Part shown: piece by piece, positions 8,836 to 17,922 of the stretch
Layout of the letters: each line of letters starts with the position of its first letter
Position numbering within the stretch: position 1 is the first letter of the stretch
Source: Microbulbifer sp. VAAF005
GTDB taxonomy: Bacteria; Pseudomonadota; Gammaproteobacteria; Pseudomonadales; Cellvibrionaceae
Direction of reading: 5' to 3'
NCBI RefSeq assembly: GCF_030012985.1
Contig: NZ_CP120233.1
Location: 1,054,001-1,118,000 of the forward strand
Length of the DNA stretch: 64,000 nt
Made by a program: the position numbers and the translations under genes
Notes under the pieces: generated by a model
What the model was told of the DNA's origin: nothing
The model's database searches: none
The model's input: the letters and a program-made list of their open reading frames with translations, nothing else

Positions 8836-11118
8836 TTAAAAATCGTACGCGAAGCTAAGCTTGATATTGCGCGGTAAGATGTAGCGGACATTAGACGCTA
8901 GCGGATCGCGGGGATCACCTTCGGTGATACCATCTTCATCAGTTAAGTTGTCCACAGCCAACTGGACAGTAATATCATTGATATAAGCCACCGCACCCAG
9001 GTCAATTTTTGTATAGGCTGGCAAAGTTACTTCATTGTTGCTTCCATTAAAGCGATCACCTACCCGACTGATATCGGTATACACAGCCATATCAATGTTA
9101 TTCAGTGTGAAATCATAATTCTGGCTCAGGCGCACCTGGTATTCAGGCTGACGCATAACCTGGTTGCCTTCATATTCACCACTCGTGATTTCTGGCTTTT
9201 GCAGGGTAGTATTTAACCCAAAGGTGAAATCTCCCCAGTGAACTTTACCGTCCAATTCGAGACCAAGCGCCTCAGTCTCTAAACGAGTACAGGTACTGCT
9301 GCCAATGATACAGTCAGGCATGCCCTGGGTTTCGTTGTAGAACAGAGTCGCAAAGAGGGAATAATCTTGCTCCTGCAATTTATAACCCAGTTCGTATTGG
9401 TCAATGTCGATCACAAGGTCAGACCCAGCAAGGAAGCTGTCACCGAACTCGCGATAAATGTCAAAGTCTGCGAATTTAAAGCCGGAATTTATACGGAAGA
9501 AGGTGCCCATATTTTCGGCAAACGCCCAGTCCACTGCGGCAGTGTAAGCAGTACCATCTTCATCTGCTTTATAGGTGGTGAATTTGCCGTCTCGCTCACC
9601 ATGGTCCACGGAGTAATTGGTTTTTCGGTTTGCGGAACGCACGCCCAGATCGAAGGTAAAGTCCCCTAAGTAGAACTCTCCAGCGAGATAAAGCGCGTTT
9701 TCTCGGGCATCACCCACAGCATCCACATCATATTTCCCATCACAAGTAGAAATATCTACAGATGTGTTACAGGCAAGATCACCAGTAAGCTCAGAGCCAT
9801 CTGCAGTTCCTGTGATCAGCTCCCCATCTTGACCCAGTACGTAGTATTTCTGGTTACCCAGGGACCACCATTCATCAACTTCCCAGCTTGAGGTGTAATA
9901 ACCGGCAGTTACCTTAAAGTTATCCCACTCTTTTGCCAGGCTAATGTCATTTGTCGTAGCCTCGATATCTTTGCGTACTACCCAGGCGCCAAACTGCTGT
10001 ACCACGGTGTCACTACTGAGTTCGTTTCCAGAAGCGGTAACTACAGTTTGATCCGTTAGGGCGTTCAGCGATACAGGCGAGCCATTAGGAACAAAACCCA
10101 AAGTGTCAGCATTACCCGCAGTAACTCCAAAGCGTTCGGTGAGACTCCAACCATCCCCCAAGTCTAGCTCCAGATAAGCACCGACTACATTACCATTCCA
10201 CCCGCGCCCTTCGCCCATATCGAAAGTTTCCCAGGTAGTTTCTGAGCCGCCATTACCGTCGGCCTGAGTAATAGGTACAGAAACCTTGCGATTACTGGGG
10301 CCTACCTGGGTGTAATCTGTTTCCAGAAATGCAGCATTGGGCAAATACCAGGTACCAGTATCTTTTGTATCCCGGATGTAAAAACCCGCTTTGCCGTTAT
10401 CCATCTCTTTGGTGATATGCAGGGTAAATTGATGCCCTTCTTCCGCATCAAAACCCGCATCACGAATGCCAGGGGAGGAAGATACGTAGCCTCCAACCAT
10501 GTAGTACACATCATCCGAAACCTTACCGGTCATCACGGCATCTGTTCGCTGCAGATCATAGTCAGATAAAGTGTACTTAAATCGCCCCTCAGTCTCTTCA
10601 GTACCTTCTTTTAAGATAAAGTTGGTAGTCAGACCTGGCTGGCCATTGGAGAAAACCGGATTGGGTCCACCGCGCAGAGCTTCCACTCGCTGAATAGTTT
10701 CATCGACACGAAATAGAGAAGAGTTTTCTAAAAATGAGAGTGTTGGCGCTGGATACAGAGGCAATCCGTTCATGGATACCGTGACAAAGGGTGCATCACT
10801 ACCGCCAGGGAAACCGCGAACATCGATATTTGCCCCAGAAACACCGCCAGAGCTCTCAACCCACAGGCCTGGAACGGACTTCAACAGGTCTGCAGTACTT
10901 GAAGGAGAGGCTTTGCTAATCTCATCATCACTTAAAGTTGTGATAGAAAAGCTGGCATCCAGCTTACGCATGCCTGCACCGCCAGGGGTGCCTGTTGTGA
11001 TGACTTCCTCCATCACCATATCGTTTTCAGGGCTAATTTCTTGGGCTGCGGCATAGCCGCAAAGACCAACGGAGAGCGCGGCCATGGATACGGCCTGCGC
11101 CAATGGTTTCTTGCTCAT
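8836..11118 (-). CDS. TonB-dependent outer-membrane receptor, probably carbohydrate-type
   Basis: 760 residues from an ATG at 11118 with GGAAGAG upstream. It has a signal peptide (ending AAAQ), a plug domain (TTLSDDEISKASPSSTADLL, IDVRGFPGG, IQRVEALRGGPNPVFSNGQPG) and a beta-barrel ending in the aromatic LSFAYDF, as expected for outer-membrane insertion. Such receptors import siderophores, vitamins or oligosaccharides using TonB energy. Two TGCAATCGATTGCA palindromes upstream resemble LacI-family operators, which points to a sugar ligand. It is monocistronic with its own terminator. No neighbour identifies the substrate. Confidence 0.9.
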   Translation of the reverse strand: MSKKPLAQAVSMAALSVGLCGYAAAQEISPENDMVMEEVITTGTPGGAGMRKLDASFSITTLSDDEISKASPSSTADLLKSVPGLWVESSGGVSGANIDVRGFPGGSDAPFVTVSMNGLPLYPAPTLSFLENSSLFRVDETIQRVEALRGGPNPVFSNGQPGLTTNFILKEGTEETEGRFKYTLSDYDLQRTDAVMTGKVSDDVYYMVGGYVSSSPGIRDAGFDAEEGHQFTLHITKEMDNGKAGFYIRDTKDTGTWYLPNAAFLETDYTQVGPSNRKVSVPITQADGNGGSETTWETFDMGEGRGWNGNVVGAYLELDLGDGWSLTERFGVTAGNADTLGFVPNGSPVSLNALTDQTVVTASGNELSSDTVVQQFGAWVVRKDIEATTNDISLAKEWDNFKVTAGYYTSSWEVDEWWSLGNQKYYVLGQDGELITGTADGSELTGDLACNTSVDISTCDGKYDVDAVGDARENALYLAGEFYLGDFTFDLGVRSANRKTNYSVDHGERDGKFTTYKADEDGTAYTAAVDWAFAENMGTFFRINSGFKFADFDIYREFGDSFLAGSDLVIDIDQYELGYKLQEQDYSLFATLFYNETQGMPDCIIGSSTCTRLETEALGLELDGKVHWGDFTFGLNTTLQKPEITSGEYEGNQVMRQPEYQVRLSQNYDFTLNNIDMAVYTDISRVGDRFNGSNNEVTLPAYTKIDLGAVAYINDITVQLAVDNLTDEDGITEGDPRDPLASNVRYILPRNIKLSFAYDF

Positions 11119-11180
11119 CAACTCTTCCCTCTCGTCGTCATTCTTATCTGTTCTGATACTGCGGTGCTATTTTTATAAAG

Positions 11181-11204
11181 CTTTATGCAATCGATTGCAT
11201 AAAG
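11181..11204. promoter_or_regulatory. LacI-type operator, proximal copy
   Basis: Perfect 24-base palindrome centred on TGCAATCGATTGCA (core 11186-11199), 63 bases before the receptor start. The central CG flanked by inverted arms is the LacI-family pattern. The regulator is not in the window. Confidence 0.7.
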
Positions 11205-11252
11205 AGTTGCTAAACGCACTTGATGCACCGTGCTTTAACTATAATGCGCAAA

Positions 11253-11266
11253 TGCAATCGATTGCA
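11253..11266. promoter_or_regulatory. LacI-type operator, distal copy
   Basis: Second exact copy of TGCAATCGATTGCA, starting 67 bases from the first copy start. Two sites at this distance would allow looping or cooperative repression. Confidence 0.65.
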
Positions 11267-11503
11267 AATTGAATTAATGGCTAGATTTGAGTGACTAGTC
11301 ATCCGTAAGGCCATCGCAGATCAAGATTTGAGGGGTAGGGGCAGATTTTCTGCCATTGATAGAAGATCATATTTGGAAACTACACCCGGATGTTCTTAGA
11401 TTTAGTATGTAGGGCTGTCCAAATGTGGCGCCAAATTATTGATTCTAGAAGCATTCGGCGACGAGTGGTTCCATGCAAGTGCCAAGCGGCCGGGAGAGTT
11501 ATC

Positions 11504-11860
11504 GTGGAAAAAGGCAAGTGCCAACAGGCGGAGCATCATTCACATACACATAATAGCCACTGTGGCCACACAGCTATTCGCCACGGGGACCATATCTGCT
11601 ACCTCCATGACGGCCACCTACACCATCCCCACAAAGACCACTACGACGAGCACGTCTTGGAAGTAAGCACCCAAAACCCGGAGGGTTGCCACCCTGTTAC
11701 AGGGGGCTACGACAGCTCCCATGTCCACGGCAAAAACTGTGGCCATGAGCAGGTTCCCCACGGAGATCATGTTGACTACCTGGTTAACGGGCGACTTCAC
11801 CATGTTCATGGTGATCACTGTGATGACCATGGACCGGTCGAATTGGCTAAACATCAGTAA
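11504..11860 (+). CDS. His-rich, probable metal-binding protein with internal duplication
   Basis: About 118 residues from a GTG at 11504, five to six bases after GGGAGAG; an upstream frame to 11390 lacks a ribosome site. Two repeats are obvious: CGHTAIRHGDHICYLHDGHL then HPHKDHYDEHV, and CGHEQVPHGDHVDYLVNGRL then HVHGDHCDDHG. Each carries Cys plus many His and acidic residues, as in small cytoplasmic zinc/cadmium-binding proteins found near metal-resistance genes. No signal peptide. Its position before an ArsR-type regulator suggests a metal homeostasis role; which metal is unknown. Confidence 0.75.
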   Translation: MEKGKCQQAEHHSHTHNSHCGHTAIRHGDHICYLHDGHLHHPHKDHYDEHVLEVSTQNPEGCHPVTGGYDSSHVHGKNCGHEQVPHGDHVDYLVNGRLHHVHGDHCDDHGPVELAKHQ

Positions 11861-12107
11861 GCCTGCTAGCCAAAACTTGGCGAGGCCAAGATTTATAGCA
11901 ATCCAAAGTTACCTGGGCGCCGATCACATAAGCTGAGATTTTATTTCTACTAACGGCGCCCTTTCATGTTCAGATCGCGTTTTAGCTGCTCTCTATGCCT
12001 ATGCCATTAATCCAACTGCTTCGAATTTGAGACTCAGATCAACTCATTAACACTAAAGACTTTTGCATTAAAAACTCCAGAAATAAAAATCTCTGGGCAA
12101 CCTAAAT

Positions 12108-12590
12108 GAAAGCCCCACCGAAGAGAAAGAAAAGTACATTGGCCAACCTGTTTTCTAGCGCTGAAGACGAAAAGGAGTTGCCAAGCAATTCCTTTTTGGC
12201 GAGATCTTTCAAAAAGGGGCCATCCTTTTGTTCAACGCAAGGGGAATTATTAAAGAAGATCTCTTTGGTGATCTGGAGGTAAAAGACCTGGAAGTGAAAG
12301 CCGGTAAATGCCTTATTTTCTCACCCCTAAATATGCACACATCCTATGCAAACACATCAAAAGATAAATCTCGATTTTCGTTTGACAGGAGGTCTACAGC
12401 TAATTACATAAAAGTTGTTCCTTATGGCAAAGACAACATTTCAACCATGGAGGGCTTGCTGGAATTCACATTGCCCAAAGTAGGTAATTTTCAGGTGTTT
12501 GGCAAAGATTCTTACGGCCACAATGAAATTCTGGATGATAATGAGTCTACCTCAGAATCGGTGTTACCCCTTCTACTATGGGGCAATTAG
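12108..12590 (+). pseudogene. Phytanoyl-CoA dioxygenase-like remnant, copy 1
   Basis: Only the C-terminal part of an Fe(II)/2-oxoglutarate dioxygenase of the PhyH superfamily is readable: DLEVKAGKCLIFSPLNMHTS, NTSKDKSRFSF, then KVVPYGKD and FQVFGKDSYGHNEI. Upstream the same frame contains two stops (about 12156 and 12162) but still reads sensibly on both sides (EKYIGQPVF, then AKQFLFGEIFQKGAILLFNA). The His of NMHTS and the Arg of KSRFSF correspond to the distal metal ligand and 2-oxoglutarate contact of the family. It aligns with copy 2 at 16376-16711. No N-terminal half is visible, so it is almost certainly non-functional. Confidence 0.65.
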
Positions 12591-12772
12591 CAGTAAAAGC
12601 GTTATTTCGGTAAGTTTGGTAATATAGTTTAAAGAAATATAAGTAATGTAGCTTCCTCTCAATATCCTAAGAAACTAGTGGCAGCACTAGCTTGAGCAGC
12701 CCCCCACACGCCACTTTATCTTTAGCACTAAACTGTATATATTTCGACGAATATAGAACTTATGACCAAATC

Positions 12773-13117
12773 ATGATGGAAATCGAAGAAGTAGCCAAAT
12801 CGCTTAAAGAGCTGGGACACCCAACCCGCTTGTTGATCTACAAAAAAGTAGTCAAAGCTGGCCTACCGGGTATTCCTGTAGGCAACATCCAGGAGCAGTT
12901 GGATATCCCCGGATCAACCCTTTCCCACCATATTTCCAGTCTGGTTTCGGCAGGATTGATCTTCCAGCGGCGTGAGAGCCGAACCCTGTTCTGCGTAGCC
13001 GAATATCAGCACTTAACTGAGGTTATTCAGTTTTTACAAGATGAATGCTGTCACGATGATTTCAATACACCGATAAAGTGTCCTGATATCAAGTGTGCGG
13101 TACCGGATCAGCACTGA
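12773..13117 (+). CDS. ArsR-family regulator with C-terminal Cys pair
   Basis: About 114 residues starting at one of two consecutive ATG codons (12773/12776); a longer frame to 12692 is unsupported. Winged helix: KSLKELGHPTRLLIYKKVVK, QEQLDIPGSTLSHHISSL (recognition helix), GLIFQRRESRTLFCVAEY (wing). The tail FLQDECCHDDF...IKCPDIKC holds a vicinal Cys pair plus two further Cys, the arrangement used by C-terminal-type arsenic sensors such as the Acidithiobacillus ArsR. Likely represses the following glutathione synthetase, permease and flavoprotein genes and is released by arsenite or another thiophilic agent (inferred). Confidence 0.85.
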   Translation: MMEIEEVAKSLKELGHPTRLLIYKKVVKAGLPGIPVGNIQEQLDIPGSTLSHHISSLVSAGLIFQRRESRTLFCVAEYQHLTEVIQFLQDECCHDDFNTPIKCPDIKCAVPDQH

Positions 13118-13401
13118 ACAATGTCGCTCCTGCTTTGGGCGACCTCTATCGATGACGTCCGAACTTTCCTCTCTTCACCCCGATAGGTACATGTAGGCCC
13201 TAAATTCTGCATTAGGTACCGCTAGAATGACCATTCACAGCAATAGCCAGCTTTAGTTGGCTCCCTTCCCTTGATACCTTTCTTAGATACCTCGGAAATA
13301 ACTCGAACACACACCTTTACTTAACACCTACACTTCCATTATTCTAGAAATATCATATCATTTGAGTTGTGTACCCCAGCATACAAAGGCCAGAGGAAAC
13401 C

Positions 13402-14835
13402 ATGAAAAAGAGCCATCCAAACGCCATTCAGGCAGCCAATGAAGCGGTAGAGTGGGGGCTTGCCCATGGCTTGGCTTTCAAATCTAGTCGTGGCTCAGCG
13501 AGCCATGTTCCTTTTAGCCTTACCCCAAGTACTATCGCCCTGGAACGGTTTGAGACGTTAAAGAAAGCAGTACCCCTATTGGGAAAGCTGATCCATCAAG
13601 TCTCAGAAGATCACCAATTTCTTCACGAAGTTATCAGTCCTGTTGCACATGGAGACCCGTTTTTCGGTGCCTTACTCGCCATGCATGGTCAAATAAAAAA
13701 TGCGCCCCGCCTCCCCCTCCTGATTATGAGAAGTGACTTTATGGACGATGTGAGCCAAGGACCAAAGCTCATTGAGTTCAATGGAATCGCAGCAGGAATG
13801 GGGCCCTTTGGGCAGCGTATTTACGAGTTGCACCAATTCATCCGCTCGCAAAGTCCTGAGACCTATTCCAATTGGCCCAATACTTCGAACGGCCAACCTA
13901 TAGAGAACCCAGCAATTGAGCGACTCTCCCAAGGCCTTGCCGATGCGACAAGAGCCATCAAAAGCGAATTTGGAGATGGTGGCAGCCCAACATTTCTAAT
14001 GGTGATACAGGAGTATGAGGACAATGTTTTCGACCAACACCTTCTTGAATATGCCTTAGCTGAAAAAGGCATACGTACGGTACGAAAGACCTTTCGCGAA
14101 CTCAAAGCGGGCCTGGTAACAGGCCCCAACAATAGGCTCCTGCTGCAAGGAATAGGCCCTGTAGATTGCGTGTATTTACGAGCCGGCTACAACTACTGTG
14201 ATTATGTCGCCAAAGACCTGGATAGCGAGCGCTGCTGTGAAACACTGATGCAATCGCGAATTTTGCTTGAGAGCCATCGGATCGCAATTAATGCAACCGT
14301 AAGCCAACAACTGGCTACCAGCAAGCGTGTACAAATGATCCTTTCGTCCATGTCAGTAGAAACGCTAACCGGATTCAATGTATCCCAGGATGAAGCGGTT
14401 TTAATCAAGTCACTACTTGGCGACATGCAACCAATTTCATCAGAGACGATAGAATGGTTCAGTCAGCAGAACGCCTCTAAGTGGGTGCTCAAAAATCAGG
14501 GAGAAGGCGGCGGGCACTGTGTCTTTGGCCAGGATATCAAGCTGAAACTCAAACAGCTCTCAGTAGACGAATACCCTGCCTGGGCACTAATGCCACGCTT
14601 GAGCCCGCCCCCTAGAAACAATCCCGCCCTGGTAGTCAGAGACTCTGAATTATATTTAGTAGGCGATTTAATCAGTGAAATAGGTATGTTTACGGTTCAT
14701 TTCAATGGTCAACCAGCTACTTCAGAGCAAGGTTTTGCTGGCTACTTAGTTCGGAGTAAATCCTCTCAGGAAATGGAGGGTGGCGTGCATAGTGGCAAGG
14801 GCGTTTTAGATTCACTGATATCCAATGTCGCCTGA
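13402..14835 (+). CDS. Eukaryotic-type glutathione synthetase
   Basis: 477 residues from an ATG at 13402 with GAGG upstream. It resembles the eukaryotic glutathione synthetase family (substrate-binding domain plus ATP-grasp), not bacterial GshB. Visible blocks: KLIEFNGIAAGMGPFGQRI, VIQEYEDNVFDQHLLEYAL, VYLRAGYNYCDY, KWVLKNQGEGGG (the Gly-rich ATP loop), SEIGMFTV, and the C-terminal EGGVHSGKGVLDSL that matches the family lid and end. The enzyme joins gamma-glutamylcysteine to glycine with ATP. Length matches the ~470-residue eukaryotic enzymes. Its place between ArsR and a UPF0718 permease suggests extra glutathione for metal or arsenical detoxification. Origin by lateral transfer is inferred. 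Confidence 0.82.
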   Translation: MKKSHPNAIQAANEAVEWGLAHGLAFKSSRGSASHVPFSLTPSTIALERFETLKKAVPLLGKLIHQVSEDHQFLHEVISPVAHGDPFFGALLAMHGQIKNAPRLPLLIMRSDFMDDVSQGPKLIEFNGIAAGMGPFGQRIYELHQFIRSQSPETYSNWPNTSNGQPIENPAIERLSQGLADATRAIKSEFGDGGSPTFLMVIQEYEDNVFDQHLLEYALAEKGIRTVRKTFRELKAGLVTGPNNRLLLQGIGPVDCVYLRAGYNYCDYVAKDLDSERCCETLMQSRILLESHRIAINATVSQQLATSKRVQMILSSMSVETLTGFNVSQDEAVLIKSLLGDMQPISSETIEWFSQQNASKWVLKNQGEGGGHCVFGQDIKLKLKQLSVDEYPAWALMPRLSPPPRNNPALVVRDSELYLVGDLISEIGMFTVHFNGQPATSEQGFAGYLVRSKSSQEMEGGVHSGKGVLDSLISNVA

Positions 14836-14969
14836 CAACATCACAAGCGATCAGTAAAAGGGATCTCTTGGCACCATAAATCACACTTCAAAGCTAATGA
14901 AAACACACTGACAAAATTCATTATTTCTATATTTCTGGTACTAACAAATTAAATTAAGGAGCTAAAACA

Positions 14970-16051
14970 ATGCCCCCAGAGTTCGTATCCATGCTAGAAG
15001 AAGCTCTCTCTATGTTTGCTTTTCTTGCAGTTGAGCTGACAGTATTATTTTTAGCTATCAGCTACCTCGTTGGTGTATTGCAGCAGTACATTACACCGGA
15101 AAAAATCCAAGCGACCCTAAGCTCACGCAATGGCCGAGGCTACGTAATAGCCGCATTACTTGGCTCCATTACACCTTTCTGTTCATGCTCTACTATTCCA
15201 TTTTTGAAGGGACTACTTCGCGCCCGCGCTGGTTTCGGACCAATGATGGTGTTCCTATTCTCCAGCCCTCTACTTAATCCGATTGTTATTGGCTTGTTGA
15301 TCTTTACATTTGGTCTCAACGTAGCGATTTTTTATTTCACTCTAGCGATGACTGTGTCAATTTCTGCGGGATTTGCACTGGAAAAATTTGGATTCGAGCG
15401 TTTTGTCCGCGATGGCGTCTACCGAGACACAAATAGTAAAAATCCCCCTTCATCCAATGAGAACAAAGGGATAGCCAATAATCTGGCATTTAATAATGGA
15501 GTCTTGACTACAACTGGCGCAACCAATACAGCAACAATATCTTCTCTATCATCAGCTGCAAAAACTGGAGAAACTACAACCTGCTGTATCAATACTCCGG
15601 CAAATAGCTGTGATTCTGAGGGGGAGTAGAAACCCAGAAACTAAATCGCTGGGTCATTATTTGGAATTCCACCTGGAAAGATTTTAAAAAAACACTCCCC
15701 TATTTACTGCTCGGTATTTCTCTGGGATCACTCATTTACGGATTTATTCCTACTGATTTGATCGTAACCTACGCAGGAGAAAACAAGTGGTACGCGATTC
15801 CAATTGCAGCTGTAATCGGTATTCCACTCTATATACGTGCCTCTGCTGTTATCCCTCTGAGTACTGGTTTGGTGCAAAAGGGCATGGCTCTCGGATCGGT
15901 AATGGCACTAATTATCGGCAGTGCTGGCGCCAGCCTGACAGAAGTTATCCTATTAAGGTCCATTTTTAAAACCCAGATGATCGCAGCATTTTTAGTGGTT
16001 GTTTTAGGTATGGCTATTACAGCGGGTTACCTGTACACCCTTCTGTTTTAA
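14970..16051 (+). pseudogene. UPF0718/ArsP-like permease, frameshifted
   Basis: Two plus-strand frames together make one permease of about 360 residues (COG0701). The first half has four or five helices and the hallmark ITPFCSCSTIPFLKGLLRAR, then SSPLLNPIV. A Ser/Thr/Asn-rich loop with TTCCINTPANSC follows. The second half repeats the theme with KKTLPYLLLGISLGSLIYGF and ASAVIPLSTGLVQKG. The break is a run of five G at 15620-15624; one more G would join DSEGG to VETQKLNRW and bypass the TAG at 15627. Relatives export organoarsenicals or other thiophilic compounds. Real mutation and sequencing error are both possible. Confidence 0.82.
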
Positions 16052-16075
16052 TTCCAGGTATTTTGGAGGAGACTA

Positions 16076-16375
16076 ATGAACAAGATACACGGCGCGATTA
16101 TCATTGGCGCAGGGCCTATTGGAATTGCTGCCGTTGCACAGCTCTTGTCGAGAAAATTAAAGCGCTTGGTGTCATAGAAAGGCATATCGGCCGGCAGCAC
16201 CATGCTGGATTGGGGCCATATTCGGGTTTTTACACCCTGGCCCTATATCATTGATAAAGCAGTTGCTACCCTCCTTGATATGAATGGCTGGGTATATCCA
16301 AAAAGGGAATACTTACCTACAGGCCGTGAAATAGTGGACGAGTATTTAGGTCCAGCTGCCAAAACTCCGGAGCTT
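16076..16375 (+). pseudogene. FAD-dependent oxidoreductase (flavoprotein) remnant
   Basis: A strong ribosome site (GGAGGAG) precedes the ATG at 16076, and the frame starts with the dinucleotide-binding motif IIIGAGPIGIAAVAQLL. A TAG at 16175 interrupts it, but the same frame continues with AGSTMLDWGHIRVFTPWPYI and PTGREIVDEYLGP, typical of the flavoproteins encoded next to UPF0718 permeases. At about 16375 the sequence passes directly into dioxygenase sequence, so the remaining two thirds of the flavoprotein are lost. It would have been the third or fourth gene of the ArsR operon. Confidence 0.75.
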
Positions 16376-16711
16376 ATTAATAAAAGTACCCTTATTTTAC
16401 TTAGCTCCATAAAATTAATTGGAGATGATTTCCTTAATCAATTTATGGTGGTAGATTTAGAGATGAAAGCTGGGGAGTGTTTGATCTTTTCTTCATTGAA
16501 CTTACATGCTTCCCATTCCAATACCAGCGATAATAGTAGAAGGTTCTCCTTTGTAGGAAGATGCACTGCCAACCACATAAAGGTAGCCCCCTACGGAAAA
16601 GATTTATATTCAACCTATGAGGGACTTGTCGAATATGATACCCCTAAAATCGACACTTTTCAGGTTTTCGGCAATGATACCTACGGTTACAACGAAATCC
16701 TTAAAGAATAA
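16376..16711 (+). pseudogene. Phytanoyl-CoA dioxygenase-like remnant, copy 2, fused to flavoprotein fragment
   Basis: In frame with the preceding flavoprotein fragment, but clearly a different family: DLEMKAGECLIFSSLNLHAS, NTSDNSRRFSFVGR, KVAPYGKDLYSTYEGL and FQVFGNDTYGYNEI. These blocks align one-for-one with copy 1 at 12.1-12.6 kb. The fusion frame opens at an ATG at 16202 (169 codons), but neither parent domain is complete, so an active enzyme is unlikely. Two homologous remnants at both ends of the ArsR cluster suggest insertion or recombination between dioxygenase copies. Confidence 0.65.
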
Positions 16712-16719
16712 ACGTTCAT

Positions 16720-17796
16720 TTAAAGCTTTGTTAGGTTTTGGGTATATGCATGTCGCACTACAGGGAAAGTTACGATAAGCTTTGCCAGCATCCGTATCAG
16801 CATTTTATTAAACCAGTAATTTGAGCTTATCATTCGCCTAACGATTTCTGTCTTTCGAATCGTCGCCGCGCCTATTTTATGTCTTTCAACTGAATAACTA
16901 TCTACTGTGCCATTTATAATCGCATCAACTGCAGCTATCGCATCGGCAATACCCAGATTCATACCCTTGCCACCTACGGGAGAATGGCAGTGAGCGGCGT
17001 CTCCGACTAAAAGTACGCGCTGGGAGCGATAACTCTTCGCCTGCCGAATTGAAATTTGAAAACTACCGGAGCGATGGATATTCTTAATTTTTAGCGGCAC
17101 ATCTAGTGCTCCCAACGCATCTGGCTGGGTAGCAACTACTCTTAAACGCTGTTTACCCATAGGTAAAGTAATTGTAAATTGATTGCCGGGCCGCTGAATA
17201 TCCACACTAACTAAATCAGGATCACACTCTCCTTCTATATCTACATCAGCGACTCCCCAAGGTTCCGGCAAATCTGTACCAGGAAATGGAATACTCAGCT
17301 TCTCACGAATTGTTGAATGAGCTCCGTCAGCAGCAATTAACCAGTCAAAGCATTCGACACTACCGTCAGACAGGGTGACTTCCACTCTGTGCTCACTAGA
17401 GTCCACCTCAATAGCGGCAATACCGTATTCAACTACAACACCCTGTGTGAGCAGAGCGTCCTTCAAGATCTCCTCAGTGCGATTTTGCGGTAACCCAAAG
17501 CCCACATACTCTTTATATGCATCGCCCCGGTTATCCAAAAATAACAGCGGCCTACCCGCTTGAAGATATTGAACTTTGCAGAGTCGCATCGCCTCAGATA
17601 CCAAGTTATCTGAAACACCAACCTTAAGAAGGCGCCTGATTGTGCAGGGAAAAATACCGACTGCCCGAGAGAGTTCACTGGGCTTGGTACGGCGTTCAAC
17701 AATTCGGCATTTGATTCCATAGAAAGACAAAGCACAAGCTGCCGCCAACCCCGTTGGACCCGCACCAACCACTAATACCCGGTCTATATGGCTCAT
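16720..17796 (-). CDS. FAD-dependent aromatic-type monooxygenase
   Basis: 358-residue flavoprotein of the PHBH/UbiH (FAD_binding_3) group. It has the N-terminal VLVVGAGPTGLAAACALSFY, the DG motif LIAADGAHSTIREKL, and GDAAHCHSPVGGKGMNLGI for FAD ribityl/pyrophosphate binding. Members hydroxylate aromatic or polyketide substrates with NAD(P)H and oxygen, and some inactivate antibiotics. It lacks the extra C-terminal thioredoxin-like domain of phenol hydroxylases. It lies tail-to-tail with the dioxygenase remnant and head-to-head with a LysE exporter. Substrate not determinable. Confidence 0.88.
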   Translation of the reverse strand: MSHIDRVLVVGAGPTGLAAACALSFYGIKCRIVERRTKPSELSRAVGIFPCTIRRLLKVGVSDNLVSEAMRLCKVQYLQAGRPLLFLDNRGDAYKEYVGFGLPQNRTEEILKDALLTQGVVVEYGIAAIEVDSSEHRVEVTLSDGSVECFDWLIAADGAHSTIREKLSIPFPGTDLPEPWGVADVDIEGECDPDLVSVDIQRPGNQFTITLPMGKQRLRVVATQPDALGALDVPLKIKNIHRSGSFQISIRQAKSYRSQRVLLVGDAAHCHSPVGGKGMNLGIADAIAAVDAIINGTVDSYSVERHKIGAATIRKTEIVRRMISSNYWFNKMLIRMLAKLIVTFPVVRHAYTQNLTKL

Positions 17797-17922
17797 CGGT
17801 AGTGTTGCACTCTGTCGTAGAACTCACTTCTATTGTAGGAGCCCGGGAAAAAGCAAGGCACGGCCATCATAGAAGTAAACTCGCCTGCTGTGATAAAATC
17901 GCAATTTCAGGGCACCCCTCAT

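Noticed and set aside
11181..11266. Insertion-sequence inverted repeats
   Set aside because: The two palindromes are each self-complementary and sit in a promoter with no transposase between them, so operators fit better.
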